Source: Novosphingobium sp. MD-1 (GTDB lineage Bacteria > Pseudomonadota > Alphaproteobacteria > Sphingomonadales > Sphingomonadaceae). From it: 64,000 nt of DNA. The stretch spans positions 115,264 through 179,263 of the forward strand of contig NZ_BBXA01000021.1 of assembly GCF_001014975.1 (NCBI RefSeq), read 5' to 3'. A model generated the notes under the pieces. It ran no database searches. It worked only from the letters and a program-made list of their open reading frames with translations, and was not told the origin of the DNA. A program made the translations under genes and the position numbers. Shown piece by piece: positions 56,197-64,000 of this stretch; the first letter of the stretch is position 1, and each line of letters opens with the position of its first letter.

Positions 56197-56606
56197 CGGA
56201 AGACGACCCGCTTGCGCAGGAGCCACGTGGTGGCGAAGCTGGCGACGATGGCGGTAACCTTGGCGACGCGCGGATCGATCCCGACCGCCGTGAACGCGCC
56301 GACGATCACCGTCGTCAGCCCCAGCCCGATCAGGGCGGAAACGACGAACATGGCCTTTTGGCGCGTGCGGGCGGGACCAGCCATCGCCACCTGGTCCGCG
56401 AAAACCTTGCGGCTGGACAGCAGCCAGTGCGCCGCGATGCCGAAGGTATAGCCGATGGCCGAAGCCGCAATGGCGGGAAGGCCGGCTTCGAGCAGGGCCA
56501 GGAAACATCCCATGTCCACCGCCAGCGCGCCGATGCTGGCCAGCAGGTAACGCACCAGCGTTGCCTGCCGCAGGCGATGGAACAGCGGAAGCACGACCTC
56601 GGTCAT
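56193..56606 (-). CDS. GtrA family protein
   Basis: A 137-residue membrane protein with four predicted helices (LVRYLLASIGALAVDMGCFLALL and following) and the C-terminal ATTWLLRKRVVFR motif. GtrA-type proteins help move undecaprenyl-linked sugars across the inner membrane. The start at 56606 (MTEVVLPLFHRL) is preferred; the longer frame lacks homology. It precedes the STT3-like gene and follows the flavoprotein gene by 58 bp, giving a likely three-gene cell-surface unit. Confidence 0.8.
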   Translation of the reverse strand: MTEVVLPLFHRLRQATLVRYLLASIGALAVDMGCFLALLEAGLPAIAASAIGYTFGIAAHWLLSSRKVFADQVAMAGPARTRQKAMFVVSALIGLGLTTVIVGAFTAVGIDPRVAKVTAIVASFATTWLLRKRVVFR

Positions 56607-56664
56607 CGATGGCGATCCTTCAGGCGGGCGCGGCGAACAGGACGGGGCGGTCAGGACGGGGCGA

Positions 56665-58308
56665 TCAGGCGGCGCGGCGGCCGGGCTTGCCCGAGACGGG
56701 TGCTTCCGCGGTGGCGGGGATGCGTTCCGGCACATCGCGCACCGATGCGAGCGCGGCGGCCTGATCCTCGCTGAGCGGCGCGCGGCCGGCGGGCAGCGCC
56801 TGCTGTTCGCCTTCGTCGCCCGCCTCGTGGTATTCGGCGTCCTCGTTCACGCACCAGATGTCATAGACACGGCGTTCGGCGATGATGTTTTCGACCGTGA
56901 GCATCGCGGTCATCATCGCGTGATCCTGGTTGTTGTAACGGTGCATCCCGTTGCGGCCCACAAGGTGCAGCGTGGGATAGGCCGCTTCCAGTTCGGCCCG
57001 CATCGCGGCGACATTGGCGGCATATTCGTCGTCATAGACCGGATAGGCCTTTTCCTGGCGCACGACCACGCCGCCGATGACCTGTTCGGGGCGGACAAGG
57101 CCAAGAATGGCCATTTCCTTCGTCGCCAGTGCGATCAGCGCCTCGTCCGACGCGGCCCAGAGGTCGTCGCCTTCGAAGCAGAAGTATTCGAGGCCGACGC
57201 AGGCGACCGTTTCGTCCGGCACCATCTCGGGCGACCACGAACGGAAGTTCTGGATGCGGCCGACCTTCACCTTGCTGTCGTGGATGTAGATCCAGTTGTC
57301 GGGGAACAGGTCTTCCGAACGGATCTTGAGGGCGACGGTAAGGAAATCGCGGTAGCGCAGCCGGTTCGCTTCCAGCGTGGTGGCGGGCAGCGGATGCAGG
57401 CGCGTGGCCAGTTCGCGCATCGGCGCGGAACTGATCGCATGGCAGGCGCGGATCAGCGTTTCGCCCTGCACCGTGCCATCGGCGTCGACGCGGGTGGCGG
57501 AAAGGCGCCAGCCACCCTGGCCATCGCTGGCCAGCTGCTTCATCGCGTGGCCCATCAGCACATGGCTGCCGGCGGCGATCACCTTGTCGCGCGCGGCTTC
57601 CCACATCATGCCGGGGCCGAGGCGCGGATAGCGGAACGTTTCCAGCAGGGTCTTGGTCTGCATGCCGTCATTCGGCCGCTTGTTCAGCCCCAGGCTGCGC
57701 TTGAGGCCATCAAGCACCGCGGCGCCCAGCGACAGGCCCTTGATGCGCTGGGCGGCCCAGTCGGCGCTCATCTCGTCACAGGGCATGCCCCAGACCTTCT
57801 CGGTATAGGTCTTGAAGAAGATCGAATAGAGCTTCCAGCCGAACTGGTTGGTGGTCCAGTCCTCGAAGCTTTTGACCATTTTTTTCGGGAAGGCCTTGGC
57901 CTTGGCGAAGCTGGCCATGCACAGCGTGGAGCGCACGATGCCGAGGTTCCACAGCGCCTCGAACGCACGCAGCGGATAGCTGTAGAACTTGCCCTCGTAG
58001 TAGATGCGGCTCATGCGCGGGCGCTGGATGAAATCGTCGGGCAGGATCTCGTTCCACAGGTCGACGACCTGCTTGCTTTTCGAGAAGAAGCGGTGCCCGC
58101 CAATATCGAAGCGATAGCCGTCGTGTTCGACGGTGCGGCTGATGCCGCCGACGTAGCGCGTGTCCTTTTCGATCACGGCCACGCTGTAGCCCTGCTTGGA
58201 AAGAAGATATCCGGCGGTGAGTCCGGCGGGTCCGGCACCGATGATCGCGACGTCGACATCGTATTGCTGGCTGGAACCAACCGAAGGGCACCCTGCGTTA
58301 ACCATCAT
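56665..58308 (-). CDS. FAD-dependent oxidoreductase, UDP-galactopyranose mutase-like
   Basis: A 547-residue flavoprotein. The N-terminal FAD motif is DVAIIGAGPAGLTAGYLLSKQGYSVAVIEK, followed by VGGISRTVEHDGYRFDIGGHRFFSK, a block shared with protoporphyrinogen oxidase and UDP-galactopyranose mutase-like enzymes. The central GMHRYNNQDHAMMTAM block near residue 450 also fits. The true substrate is not known, and a sugar or lipid role is inferred from the neighbouring gtrA. The start at 58308 could also be the second ATG at 58305. A CtrA-like half site lies about 50 bp upstream. Confidence 0.8.
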   Translation of the reverse strand: MMVNAGCPSVGSSQQYDVDVAIIGAGPAGLTAGYLLSKQGYSVAVIEKDTRYVGGISRTVEHDGYRFDIGGHRFFSKSKQVVDLWNEILPDDFIQRPRMSRIYYEGKFYSYPLRAFEALWNLGIVRSTLCMASFAKAKAFPKKMVKSFEDWTTNQFGWKLYSIFFKTYTEKVWGMPCDEMSADWAAQRIKGLSLGAAVLDGLKRSLGLNKRPNDGMQTKTLLETFRYPRLGPGMMWEAARDKVIAAGSHVLMGHAMKQLASDGQGGWRLSATRVDADGTVQGETLIRACHAISSAPMRELATRLHPLPATTLEANRLRYRDFLTVALKIRSEDLFPDNWIYIHDSKVKVGRIQNFRSWSPEMVPDETVACVGLEYFCFEGDDLWAASDEALIALATKEMAILGLVRPEQVIGGVVVRQEKAYPVYDDEYAANVAAMRAELEAAYPTLHLVGRNGMHRYNNQDHAMMTAMLTVENIIAERRVYDIWCVNEDAEYHEAGDEGEQQALPAGRAPLSEDQAAALASVRDVPERIPATAEAPVSGKPGRRAA

Positions 58309-58411
58309 ATTTCCCCGTCCACGCGGTTTCTCTGCCACAGGAAATGAAGGAAATTGGCTAAGGGGTGGTTAACGACCCCTCCGAAACGGGAGGGTTCACC
58401 GCGCGAATTTC

Positions 58412-59089
58412 TCAGCCCGCGCGGCTGGCCGAATCGCCGCTGTCCGGCGCCTGCTGCGCATCCGGGGCCGGCTGCAGCGTGGCGGAAATGCGCGCCAGTT
58501 CATCGAGCTTGAAGGTCTGCTCGAACAGCAGGCCGTAATGCGGGTGATTGCGCCAGCGGACCTTGGCGTAGATCGGCGGCAGCGCGCTTGTTTCGATCCG
58601 CACCAGCTCGTTGATGAGCAGCCACTTCTCGCTTTCGATGCGCGCGCCCTGCTGCGAGATGTTGTCGAACGAAACCGGGACCGTTTCCCCGCCCGAATAA
58701 AGCAGACCCTCAAGCGCGATGCGCAGCCGCACCTGCCGCTTGGCGTGGTTGCCCTGGTTCTCGTGGAGCAGCCGCTCGACGTCGATGGCTTCCACAAAGC
58801 GCACGCCAACGTGGTCGTCGGCGGCCCATACCACTTCGATCGGGTAGCGTTCACCACTGCCCAGTTCGACCATCAGCGATTTGTGCTCGGGCAGCGGCGT
58901 GAACAGGCGAACCTTGAGGCCGGTGGCCGAAGCGTCGCGGATGATGCACAGGAACTCGCGGCCATCGGCGATCAGCTTGGCGGCGCGGATCAGCAGCGTG
59001 AAGCGGGGGGCGGCGCGCAGTTCGGCGCCGACAGGCAGGGTCTGCATGTCCTGACGCGGAGGCGTCGGCAGATCGTGTTCCTGGGCCAA
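58412..59089 (-). CDS. PilZ domain protein
   Basis: A 225-residue protein with PilZ-like content: RAAPRFTLLIRAAKLIADGREF near the N terminus, IRDASATGLKVRLF, and further on KRQVRLRIALEGLLYSGGETVPVSFDNISQQGARIES. The first and second halves look like two PilZ-type barrels in tandem. Canonical PilZ RxxxR and DxSxxG-type residues are present in part, so c-di-GMP binding is possible but not certain. It ends about 100 bp before the flavoprotein gene, with a small hairpin at 58377-58394. Confidence 0.8.
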   Translation of the reverse strand: MAQEHDLPTPPRQDMQTLPVGAELRAAPRFTLLIRAAKLIADGREFLCIIRDASATGLKVRLFTPLPEHKSLMVELGSGERYPIEVVWAADDHVGVRFVEAIDVERLLHENQGNHAKRQVRLRIALEGLLYSGGETVPVSFDNISQQGARIESEKWLLINELVRIETSALPPIYAKVRWRNHPHYGLLFEQTFKLDELARISATLQPAPDAQQAPDSGDSASRAG

Positions 59090-59257
59090 GCCCTGTCCCC
59101 TTGTACGCTATCTGTTGGTATTCGCGCCGGGCGCACAAGCGCCCTGACCGACGAGTTCAATAGCGTGCAAAGTCTTTCCGGGCGGTTACCATGACGCCGT
59201 TCGATCCCAGATTATTTCATCAGCACAATTACCTAGGCGGATGAAATATCTCGGAAA

Positions 59258-59342
59258 TGGTGCGGACAGCGGGACTCGAACCCGCACGGGCTATGCCCAA
59301 GGGATTTTAAGTCCCCTGCGTCTACCATTCCGCCACGTCCGC
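59258..59342 (-). tRNA. tRNA-Leu (anticodon UAA)
   Basis: An 85-nt gene with the CCA end encoded. The acceptor arms are GCGGACG and TGTCCGC with a G-U at the last pair, followed by A and CCA. The anticodon loop is CTTAAAA with anticodon TAA. A T-arm GCGGGTTCGAGTCCCGC and a long variable arm are visible. It lies downstream of ihfB on the same strand. Confidence 0.95.
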
Positions 59343-59487
59343 CGAATGGGTGATGGAGCGATTGGCACAACGGCACCACCGCCGCAATGCAGTCCGCCGA
59401 TTATGTTCGGGAGGAGCGGGTTTGCTGGAAGCCGGTCCGGCGCCGCTGGATCGCGTGCCGGACCATGCTTCATCCGGTCCGGCCGGG

Positions 59488-59769
59488 TCAGTCCGCGTTA
59501 AGGCGCTGGCGCATTTCCTTGCCGGGCTTGAAATAGGGCACGCGCTTGTCCGGCACGTCCACCGCTTCGCCGGTGCGCGGATTGCGGCCCTTGCGGGCTT
59601 CCCGTTCCCGCGTGGAAAAGGCGCCGAAACCGCGCAGTTCCACCCGGCCGCCTTCGGCAAGGCGCTTGGCGATCTCGTCGAAGAACACGTCGACGACCCG
59701 CTCGATTTCCTCGGCACGCAGACCGGGGCTTTCCCGCCCCAGTTCCTGCAGCAATTCAGACCTGATCAT
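59488..59769 (-). CDS. ihfB: Integration host factor beta subunit
   Basis: A 93-residue HU/IHF-fold DNA-bending protein. It begins [37 protein letters not shown] and has the loop [51 protein letters not shown]. The beta-arm proline sits in GRNPRTGE. The alpha subunit is not in the window. The start at 59769 is the family start; the longer frame to 59892 is not conserved. Confidence 0.95.
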   Translation of the reverse strand: MIRSELLQELGRESPGLRAEEIERVVDVFFDEIAKRLAEGGRVELRGFGAFSTREREARKGRNPRTGEAVDVPDKRVPYFKPGKEMRQRLNAD

Positions 59770-59927
59770 ACCTACCCTCCGCCGATGCCTGACGGCATCC
59801 CCAAGAAGAAAGCGAAACCGCTTTCCCGCGTCATATCGACCCCCATCGATGACGTGGACGGGGATTTTGCCAGACAGCGCGTTGCTGCACAATCTATCGA
59901 TTGTGAGGGAACCGTTGCGAAATGGTG

Positions 59928-60287
59928 CTATTTGACCGATTCAGGGGCGTTTTCATGCAATAAAGCGTCCGCATCCAGCCCCAACCGCCGGATTCGGCTG
60001 GCGATGTGGGGCCATTCGTCGCTCAGGAAGGCCTGCCGTTCGCGTTCGAGCAGGATTCGCGCCGCGCCCGGAGCGACGAACATGCCGATCCCGCGCTGCA
60101 CATGAACGAGCCCTTCGTCCTGGAACTGCTGGTAGGCCTTGGCCACTGTCAGCGGGTTGGCGCCCTGCTCGGCGGCAAACGCGCGGACGGACGGCAGCAT
60201 GGCCCCATCCGGGTAGCGGCCTTCGATAATGGCGGCGGCGATCTGGTCGCGCAACTTGAGGTAGACGGGGCGGCTGGCCATGCTCAT
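59928..60287 (-). CDS. GntR-family regulator, YtrA type
   Basis: A 119-residue short GntR regulator. The winged helix-turn-helix is at about 10-78 ([54 protein letters not shown]). The short C-terminal helical part is like YtrA-type dimerisation domains. YtrA regulators usually control adjacent transporter genes, but a POT transporter is the nearest here. It is divergent from it, with 273 bp between. Possible -10 TATTAT lies 14 bp from its start. Confidence 0.85.
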   Translation of the reverse strand: MSMASRPVYLKLRDQIAAAIIEGRYPDGAMLPSVRAFAAEQGANPLTVAKAYQQFQDEGLVHVQRGIGMFVAPGAARILLERERQAFLSDEWPHIASRIRRLGLDADALLHENAPESVK

Positions 60288-60560
60288 GGTGATCTAGTGG
60301 CATAATACAGCTTGGCACGCAAACGGTATGCGGCGGGCGTTCTGTGCACTTTTCCAGCGCAATATTATGTCGCGCATCACCGGTTCGCGCGCGGCGCGTG
60401 CGGAGGCGGCCGGTTGCGCGCCGCATGATCGTGTCGAACTGGTTTCGCGTGCGATTAGTTTCTTCTCTTGCCGGCATTTGACGCTAGTTTGCGCGCCATG
60501 GACGACGCCGGCGCCGCGCCGCGGCCGGCGTCCCGACGGTTTGTGGAGAGCATTGCCCCG

Positions 60561-62357
60561 ATGACAGTTTCACACGATGCGGCGCCGCCCGTTTCCGGTA
60601 CGGCGGATGCCAGCTGGTTCGGCCATCCCCGCCAGCTCGCCCGCCTGTTCACGACCGAGGCGATGGAGCGGTTCGGCTACTACGGCATGCGCGCGCTGCT
60701 GACGCTCTATCTCGCGCAGCATTTCCTGTTCAGTGATACCACGACGACCGGCATCTATGGCGGCTTCACCGCGCTGGTCTATCTCACCCCGTTGATTGGC
60801 GGCTTGATGGCCGACCGCTTTCTCGGCTCCAAGCGCTCGGTCAAGTTTGGCGCGATCCTGATGAGCCTGGGTTATGTCGTGCTGTGCCTCTCCAGCAGCG
60901 GCGGCGCGGCGAAGCCCTTCGCGCTGATCGATGGGCAGCGCTATGAAGTAACGGTTTCCGGGACCGGCGATGCCCGCAAGCAGTATGTCAGCGATCAGGG
61001 CGCGGCGCTGCAGATCAAAGGCAACGAAGACAAGTCGATCTCGCTGTTGCGCGCCGACGGCAGCGAGGCGCGCCGCATCGCTCCCGGCAAGTTCGAACCG
61101 GGCGGCGAACGCTCCGCGCTCTTCACCTTCTTCCTGATCCTCGGTCTAGCGCTTGTCACGGTCGGCAATGGCTTCTTCAAGCCCAATATCGCCACCATCG
61201 TGGGGGAACTCTATGCGCAGGGCGACCTGCGGCGAGATGCCGGCTTCACCATCTTCTACATGGGCATCAACCTCGGCTCGCTGTTCTCGCAGATCCTGTG
61301 CCCGCTGCTGGCCGTCGGCATGGGCTCATGGGGTGGGCTGGGCTGGTGGGCGGGCTTTGCGCTTGCCGCGGCCGGCATGGGAGTCGCGTGGCTGCTGTTC
61401 CAGTTCGATGGCGGCAAGCTCGATGGCTTCGGCGAACGGCCGGCGGACGCCGACCCGTCGCGCGATGCCCTGGTCTATATCGGCGCGCTGGCGGCGGTGC
61501 CGCTGGCATATCTGCTGTTCGCCAATCTCATGGCCTATGTGAAGCCGCCCGAAAGCGCCGGCCTGCTGGGCTATATCGCCAGCCTGCCGATCATGGGCAA
61601 AATCATGTTCGGCACGTTCCTCGTCGCCGTGCCCGGCATCCTGTTCTGGTCGTGGCGCAACGGCGATGCGCGCGAGTTCCAGATGATGGTTGCGGCCATG
61701 GTGCTCATCACTTTCAACACGGTGTTCTGGACGCTGTTCGAGCAGGCGGGCTCCTCGCTCACGTTGTTTGCCGATCGCAACACTGACATGAGCGTGTTCG
61801 GCCTGTTCTCGATCACCGCCGGGCAGACGCAGTTCTTCAATGCCTTCTTCATCGTGGCGCTCGCGCCGCTGTTCTCGATGATGTGGGGCGCCCTTTCCCG
61901 GCGCGGACTGGAACCGGGCATCCCGGTCAAGTTCGGCATAGCGCTGATCGGCGTGGGCCTGGGTTTTCTGTTCCTGGTCTGGGGCGCGCAGTTTGCCGAT
62001 GGCAACTTCAAGGTCGGGCTGTGGTGGCTCGCCGGGCTCTACCTGATCCATTCGATGGCGGAACTGTGCATTTCGCCAGTGGGCCTATCGATGGTCACCA
62101 AGCTTTCGATCGCGCGTATCGTGGGCATGATGATGGGAACCTGGTATCTTTCCATCGCGGTCGCACAGTATGTTGCGGGTGTTGTCGCGCAGTTCGCCAG
62201 TGTCGAGACGGTGGGCGGCGAGGTGACCAATCTCAAGGTCAGCCTTGAGACCTATGTCGGTGTGTTCCAGACCATCGGCGAAGTTTCGGCTGTCATCGGC
62301 GTGGTCCTGCTGCTGCTGGCCGTGCCGCTCAAGCGACTGATGCACGGGGTGCAATAA
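60561..62357 (+). CDS. POT family proton-dependent oligopeptide transporter
   Basis: A 598-residue major facilitator transporter of di- and tripeptides with proton symport. The first helix carries the ExxER motif (TTEAMERFGYYGMRALLTLYL) and a second conserved block FYMGINLGSLFSQ follows. Between helices 3 and 4 there is a 75-residue loop with IDGQRYEVTVSGTGDARKQYV. The rest of the helices are normal, ending near LKRLMHGVQ. The start could also be ATG at 60498; 60561 is used for its GAGAG leader. It lies beside amidohydrolase genes, which fits peptide use. Confidence 0.88.
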   Translation: MTVSHDAAPPVSGTADASWFGHPRQLARLFTTEAMERFGYYGMRALLTLYLAQHFLFSDTTTTGIYGGFTALVYLTPLIGGLMADRFLGSKRSVKFGAILMSLGYVVLCLSSSGGAAKPFALIDGQRYEVTVSGTGDARKQYVSDQGAALQIKGNEDKSISLLRADGSEARRIAPGKFEPGGERSALFTFFLILGLALVTVGNGFFKPNIATIVGELYAQGDLRRDAGFTIFYMGINLGSLFSQILCPLLAVGMGSWGGLGWWAGFALAAAGMGVAWLLFQFDGGKLDGFGERPADADPSRDALVYIGALAAVPLAYLLFANLMAYVKPPESAGLLGYIASLPIMGKIMFGTFLVAVPGILFWSWRNGDAREFQMMVAAMVLITFNTVFWTLFEQAGSSLTLFADRNTDMSVFGLFSITAGQTQFFNAFFIVALAPLFSMMWGALSRRGLEPGIPVKFGIALIGVGLGFLFLVWGAQFADGNFKVGLWWLAGLYLIHSMAELCISPVGLSMVTKLSIARIVGMMMGTWYLSIAVAQYVAGVVAQFASVETVGGEVTNLKVSLETYVGVFQTIGEVSAVIGVVLLLLAVPLKRLMHGVQ

Positions 62358-62387
62358 GGGACAGTGGGGAAAACGGTGGGGAAACGC

Positions 62388-63794
62388 ATGATGCGGCGAA
62401 TGGGAAGAACGGCGGGGCACGCCCTGGCAGGCCTGGCGCTGGCGTTGCCCTTGGCCACGAGCGCCGGGCTGGCGAAATCGAAGGACGAGAAGACCGCGCC
62501 CGCGCCCGCCTGGAATGAAAATCCCTACCCCTCCACCTATCGCGCCTATCCGGGCGAGCCGGTCGCCATCGTCGGCGCGACGGTGTTCGACGGCGCCGGC
62601 GGGCGGATCGACAACGGCACCGTGCTGGTCGCCGACGGCAAGGTCCAGGCGATCGGCGATGCCGCGCTGGCGGTGCCGGCCACCTATCGCCGGATCGATG
62701 GCACGGGCAAGTTCGTGACGCCGGGCGTGATCGACATTCACAGCCACCTGGGAGTCTATCCCAGCCCCGGGGTCGATGCCCACCAGGACGGCAACGAGAT
62801 GACCAGCCCGACCACGCCGCAGGTCTGGGCCGAACACAGCGTCTGGCCGCAGGACCCCGGCTTTTCGCGCGCGCTGGCCAACGGCGGCGTCACCACGCTG
62901 CAGATCCTGCCGGGATCGGCCAACCTGATCGGCGGGCGTTCGGTCGTGCTCAAGAACGTGCCCTCGCGCACGGTGCAGGGCATGAAGTTTCCCGATGCGC
63001 CCTATGGCATGAAGATGGCCTGCGGCGAGAATCCCAAGCGGGTCTATGGCGCGAAAGGGCAAATGCCCTCGACGCGCATGGGCAACTTCGCGGTCGATCG
63101 GCAGACGTGGATCAAGGCCGCCGAATACAAGCGCAAGCGCGATGCCGGCAAGCTGGAGGAGCGCGATCTCGGCATGGAGACGCTGGCCGACGTGCTGGCC
63201 GGCAAGATCCTGGTGCAGAACCATTGCTACCGCGCGGACGAGATGGCCTTCGTGATCGATATGGCCCGGGAGTTCGGCTACAAGGTCAGCGCGTTCCACC
63301 ACGCGGTGGAAGCCTACAAGATCGGCGATCTGCTGAAGCAGAACGACATCTGCGCGGCGGTCTGGGCGGACTGGTGGGGCTTCAAGATGGAAGCGTTCGA
63401 CGGCATTCCCGAAAACGCCGCGCTGCTGCAGGATGCCGGCGTCTGCGTGATCATCCATTCGGACGACGATTACGGCATCCAGCGGCTGAATCAGGAAGCG
63501 GCCAAGGCGCAGGGCGATGGCCGGCGGATCGGCATCGCGATTCCCGACGAGCAGGTGGTGCGCTGGTTCACGCTCAATCCCGCCAAGGCGCTGGGCATCG
63601 ACGCGAAGACCGGCAGCCTCGCCGCTGGCAAGATGGGTGACGTGGTGCTGTGGAACGGCAATCCGCTGTCGGTCTATGCCCGGCCGGAAAAGGTCTGGGT
63701 GGATGGGGCGCTGCTGTACGACGCGCTCGATCCCAAGCGCCGGCCGGTGTCCGATTTCGAACTGGGCCTGCCCGGCGAGGGAGACGTGAAATGA
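62388..63794 (+). CDS. Exported amidohydrolase family protein
   Basis: A 468-residue predicted periplasmic amidohydrolase. A signal peptide (about 1-30, ending ATSAGLAKS) precedes an amidohydrolase fold with metal motif DIHSHLGVY near residue 118. Further histidines sit in NHCYRADE, SAFHHAVEAY and IIHSDDDYG, as in metal-dependent peptidases and imidazolonepropionase-type enzymes. The substrate is unknown, and a dipeptide or N-acyl compound is inferred from the transporter next door. The stop overlaps the next start as ATGA. Confidence 0.85.
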   Translation: MMRRMGRTAGHALAGLALALPLATSAGLAKSKDEKTAPAPAWNENPYPSTYRAYPGEPVAIVGATVFDGAGGRIDNGTVLVADGKVQAIGDAALAVPATYRRIDGTGKFVTPGVIDIHSHLGVYPSPGVDAHQDGNEMTSPTTPQVWAEHSVWPQDPGFSRALANGGVTTLQILPGSANLIGGRSVVLKNVPSRTVQGMKFPDAPYGMKMACGENPKRVYGAKGQMPSTRMGNFAVDRQTWIKAAEYKRKRDAGKLEERDLGMETLADVLAGKILVQNHCYRADEMAFVIDMAREFGYKVSAFHHAVEAYKIGDLLKQNDICAAVWADWWGFKMEAFDGIPENAALLQDAGVCVIIHSDDDYGIQRLNQEAAKAQGDGRRIGIAIPDEQVVRWFTLNPAKALGIDAKTGSLAAGKMGDVVLWNGNPLSVYARPEKVWVDGALLYDALDPKRRPVSDFELGLPGEGDVK

Positions 63795-64000
63795 TCGCGC
63801 GCAGGATCAGGCGCGGCGCGGTGGCGCTGCTGGCCGCGACGGTGGCCATGCCGGCACTGGCCCAGACGCAGGCCCGGATGCAGACATCGGCGGATTGGGC
63901 GATCGTCAACGCGCGGGTCGCGGTGGGCGACGGAAGCGCGCCGATCGAGAACGGCGTGGTCGTGGCGCGCGGCGGCAAGATCGTGGCGGCGGGCGCCGGC
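63791..64000 (+). CDS. Second amidohydrolase family protein, cut by window edge
   Basis: Only the first 70 residues are present, because the window ends. They show a signal peptide (about 1-26, ending PALAQTQ) and the amidohydrolase N-terminal beta sandwich: DWAIVNARVAVGDGSAPIENGVVVARGGKIVAAGA. It starts with ATG overlapping the upstream stop, so it is in the same unit. The metal motif lies beyond the window, so the function is a family-level call. Confidence 0.7.
   Translation, partial: MIARRIRRGAVALLAATVAMPALAQTQARMQTSADWAIVNARVAVGDGSAPIENGVVVARGGKIVAAGAG

Noticed and set aside
58358..58372. CtrA-like site CTAA-N7-TTAA upstream of the flavoprotein gene
   Set aside because: It differs from TTAA-N7-TTAA at one base and short motifs of this kind occur by chance. 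It is not conserved evidence without comparison.
58377..58394. Small hairpin after the PilZ gene
   Set aside because: A stem of only 6 bp with a loop of 6 and no U-tract is too weak to call a terminator.

Overview
The window is a GC-rich stretch of alphaproteobacterial chromosome, most likely from a member of the Sphingomonadales such as Novosphingobium. This rests on the classical alphaproteobacterial origin neighbourhood (ppsR, hemE, hemJ, rho, mnmE, mnmG, rsmG, parA, parB), parS sites of the TGTTCCACGTGGAACA type, an ancestral fdxA/carD/SUV3-helicase block, small families such as DUF1491, DUF6489, DUF2093 and UPF0262, and a TonB-dependent receptor followed by TPR-fused modification enzymes. 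No prophage, insertion sequence or CRISPR array was seen.

Layout. Positions 122-6716 are a leftward run: cell-wall hydrolase, DUF1491, thioesterase, ptsN, hpf, dnaQ, coaE, aroE, maf, ppsR. Positions 6717-7057 are a candidate replication origin with DnaA-box-like sites, GANTC sites and an AT-rich stretch. From 7058 genes run mostly rightward: hemE, ynfA, hemJ, rho, then a two-gene leftward insert (NTF2-like, dienelactone hydrolase), DUF6489, mnmE, mnmG, rsmG, parA, parB and an acyl-CoA dehydrogenase, with five parS sites between 12.0 and 19.1 kb. Positions 19-31.6 kb hold mixed metabolism (methionine sulfoxide reductase, PQQ-type glucose/sorbosone dehydrogenase, DUF815 ATPase with acyl-CoA dehydrogenase, tsaC), then carD, fdxA, an S4 protein, the SUV3-like helicase and rpoZ. 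Positions 31.7-45.2 kb hold dnaB, UPF0262, a GH25-like protein, cdd, dcd, a saccharopine-dehydrogenase-like reductase, a haemoglobin/NsrR divergent pair, an EI24 protein, adenosine kinase, purD, xseA and an M23 peptidase.

Positions 45.8-54.3 kb are the most accessory-looking part: a large TonB-dependent receptor, a strong terminator, then three overlapping or close genes (TPR-sulfotransferase, aspartyl/asparaginyl beta-hydroxylase, TPR-2OG/Fe(II) oxygenase) and a small exported protein. This could be a peptide or protein modification cassette of unknown substrate. Positions 54.3-59.1 kb look like surface polysaccharide or lipid genes (STT3-like membrane protein, GtrA, UGM-like flavoprotein, PilZ). 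The window ends with tRNA-Leu(UAA), ihfB, a YtrA-type GntR regulator, a POT peptide transporter and two amidohydrolases, the second cut by the window edge.

The least expected signals are a dense array of GTTAC words inside aroE that occurs in several codon registers and both orientations, a perfect 34-bp inverted repeat downstream of rpoZ, and an isolated parS-like site about 27 kb from parB inside an M23 peptidase gene.
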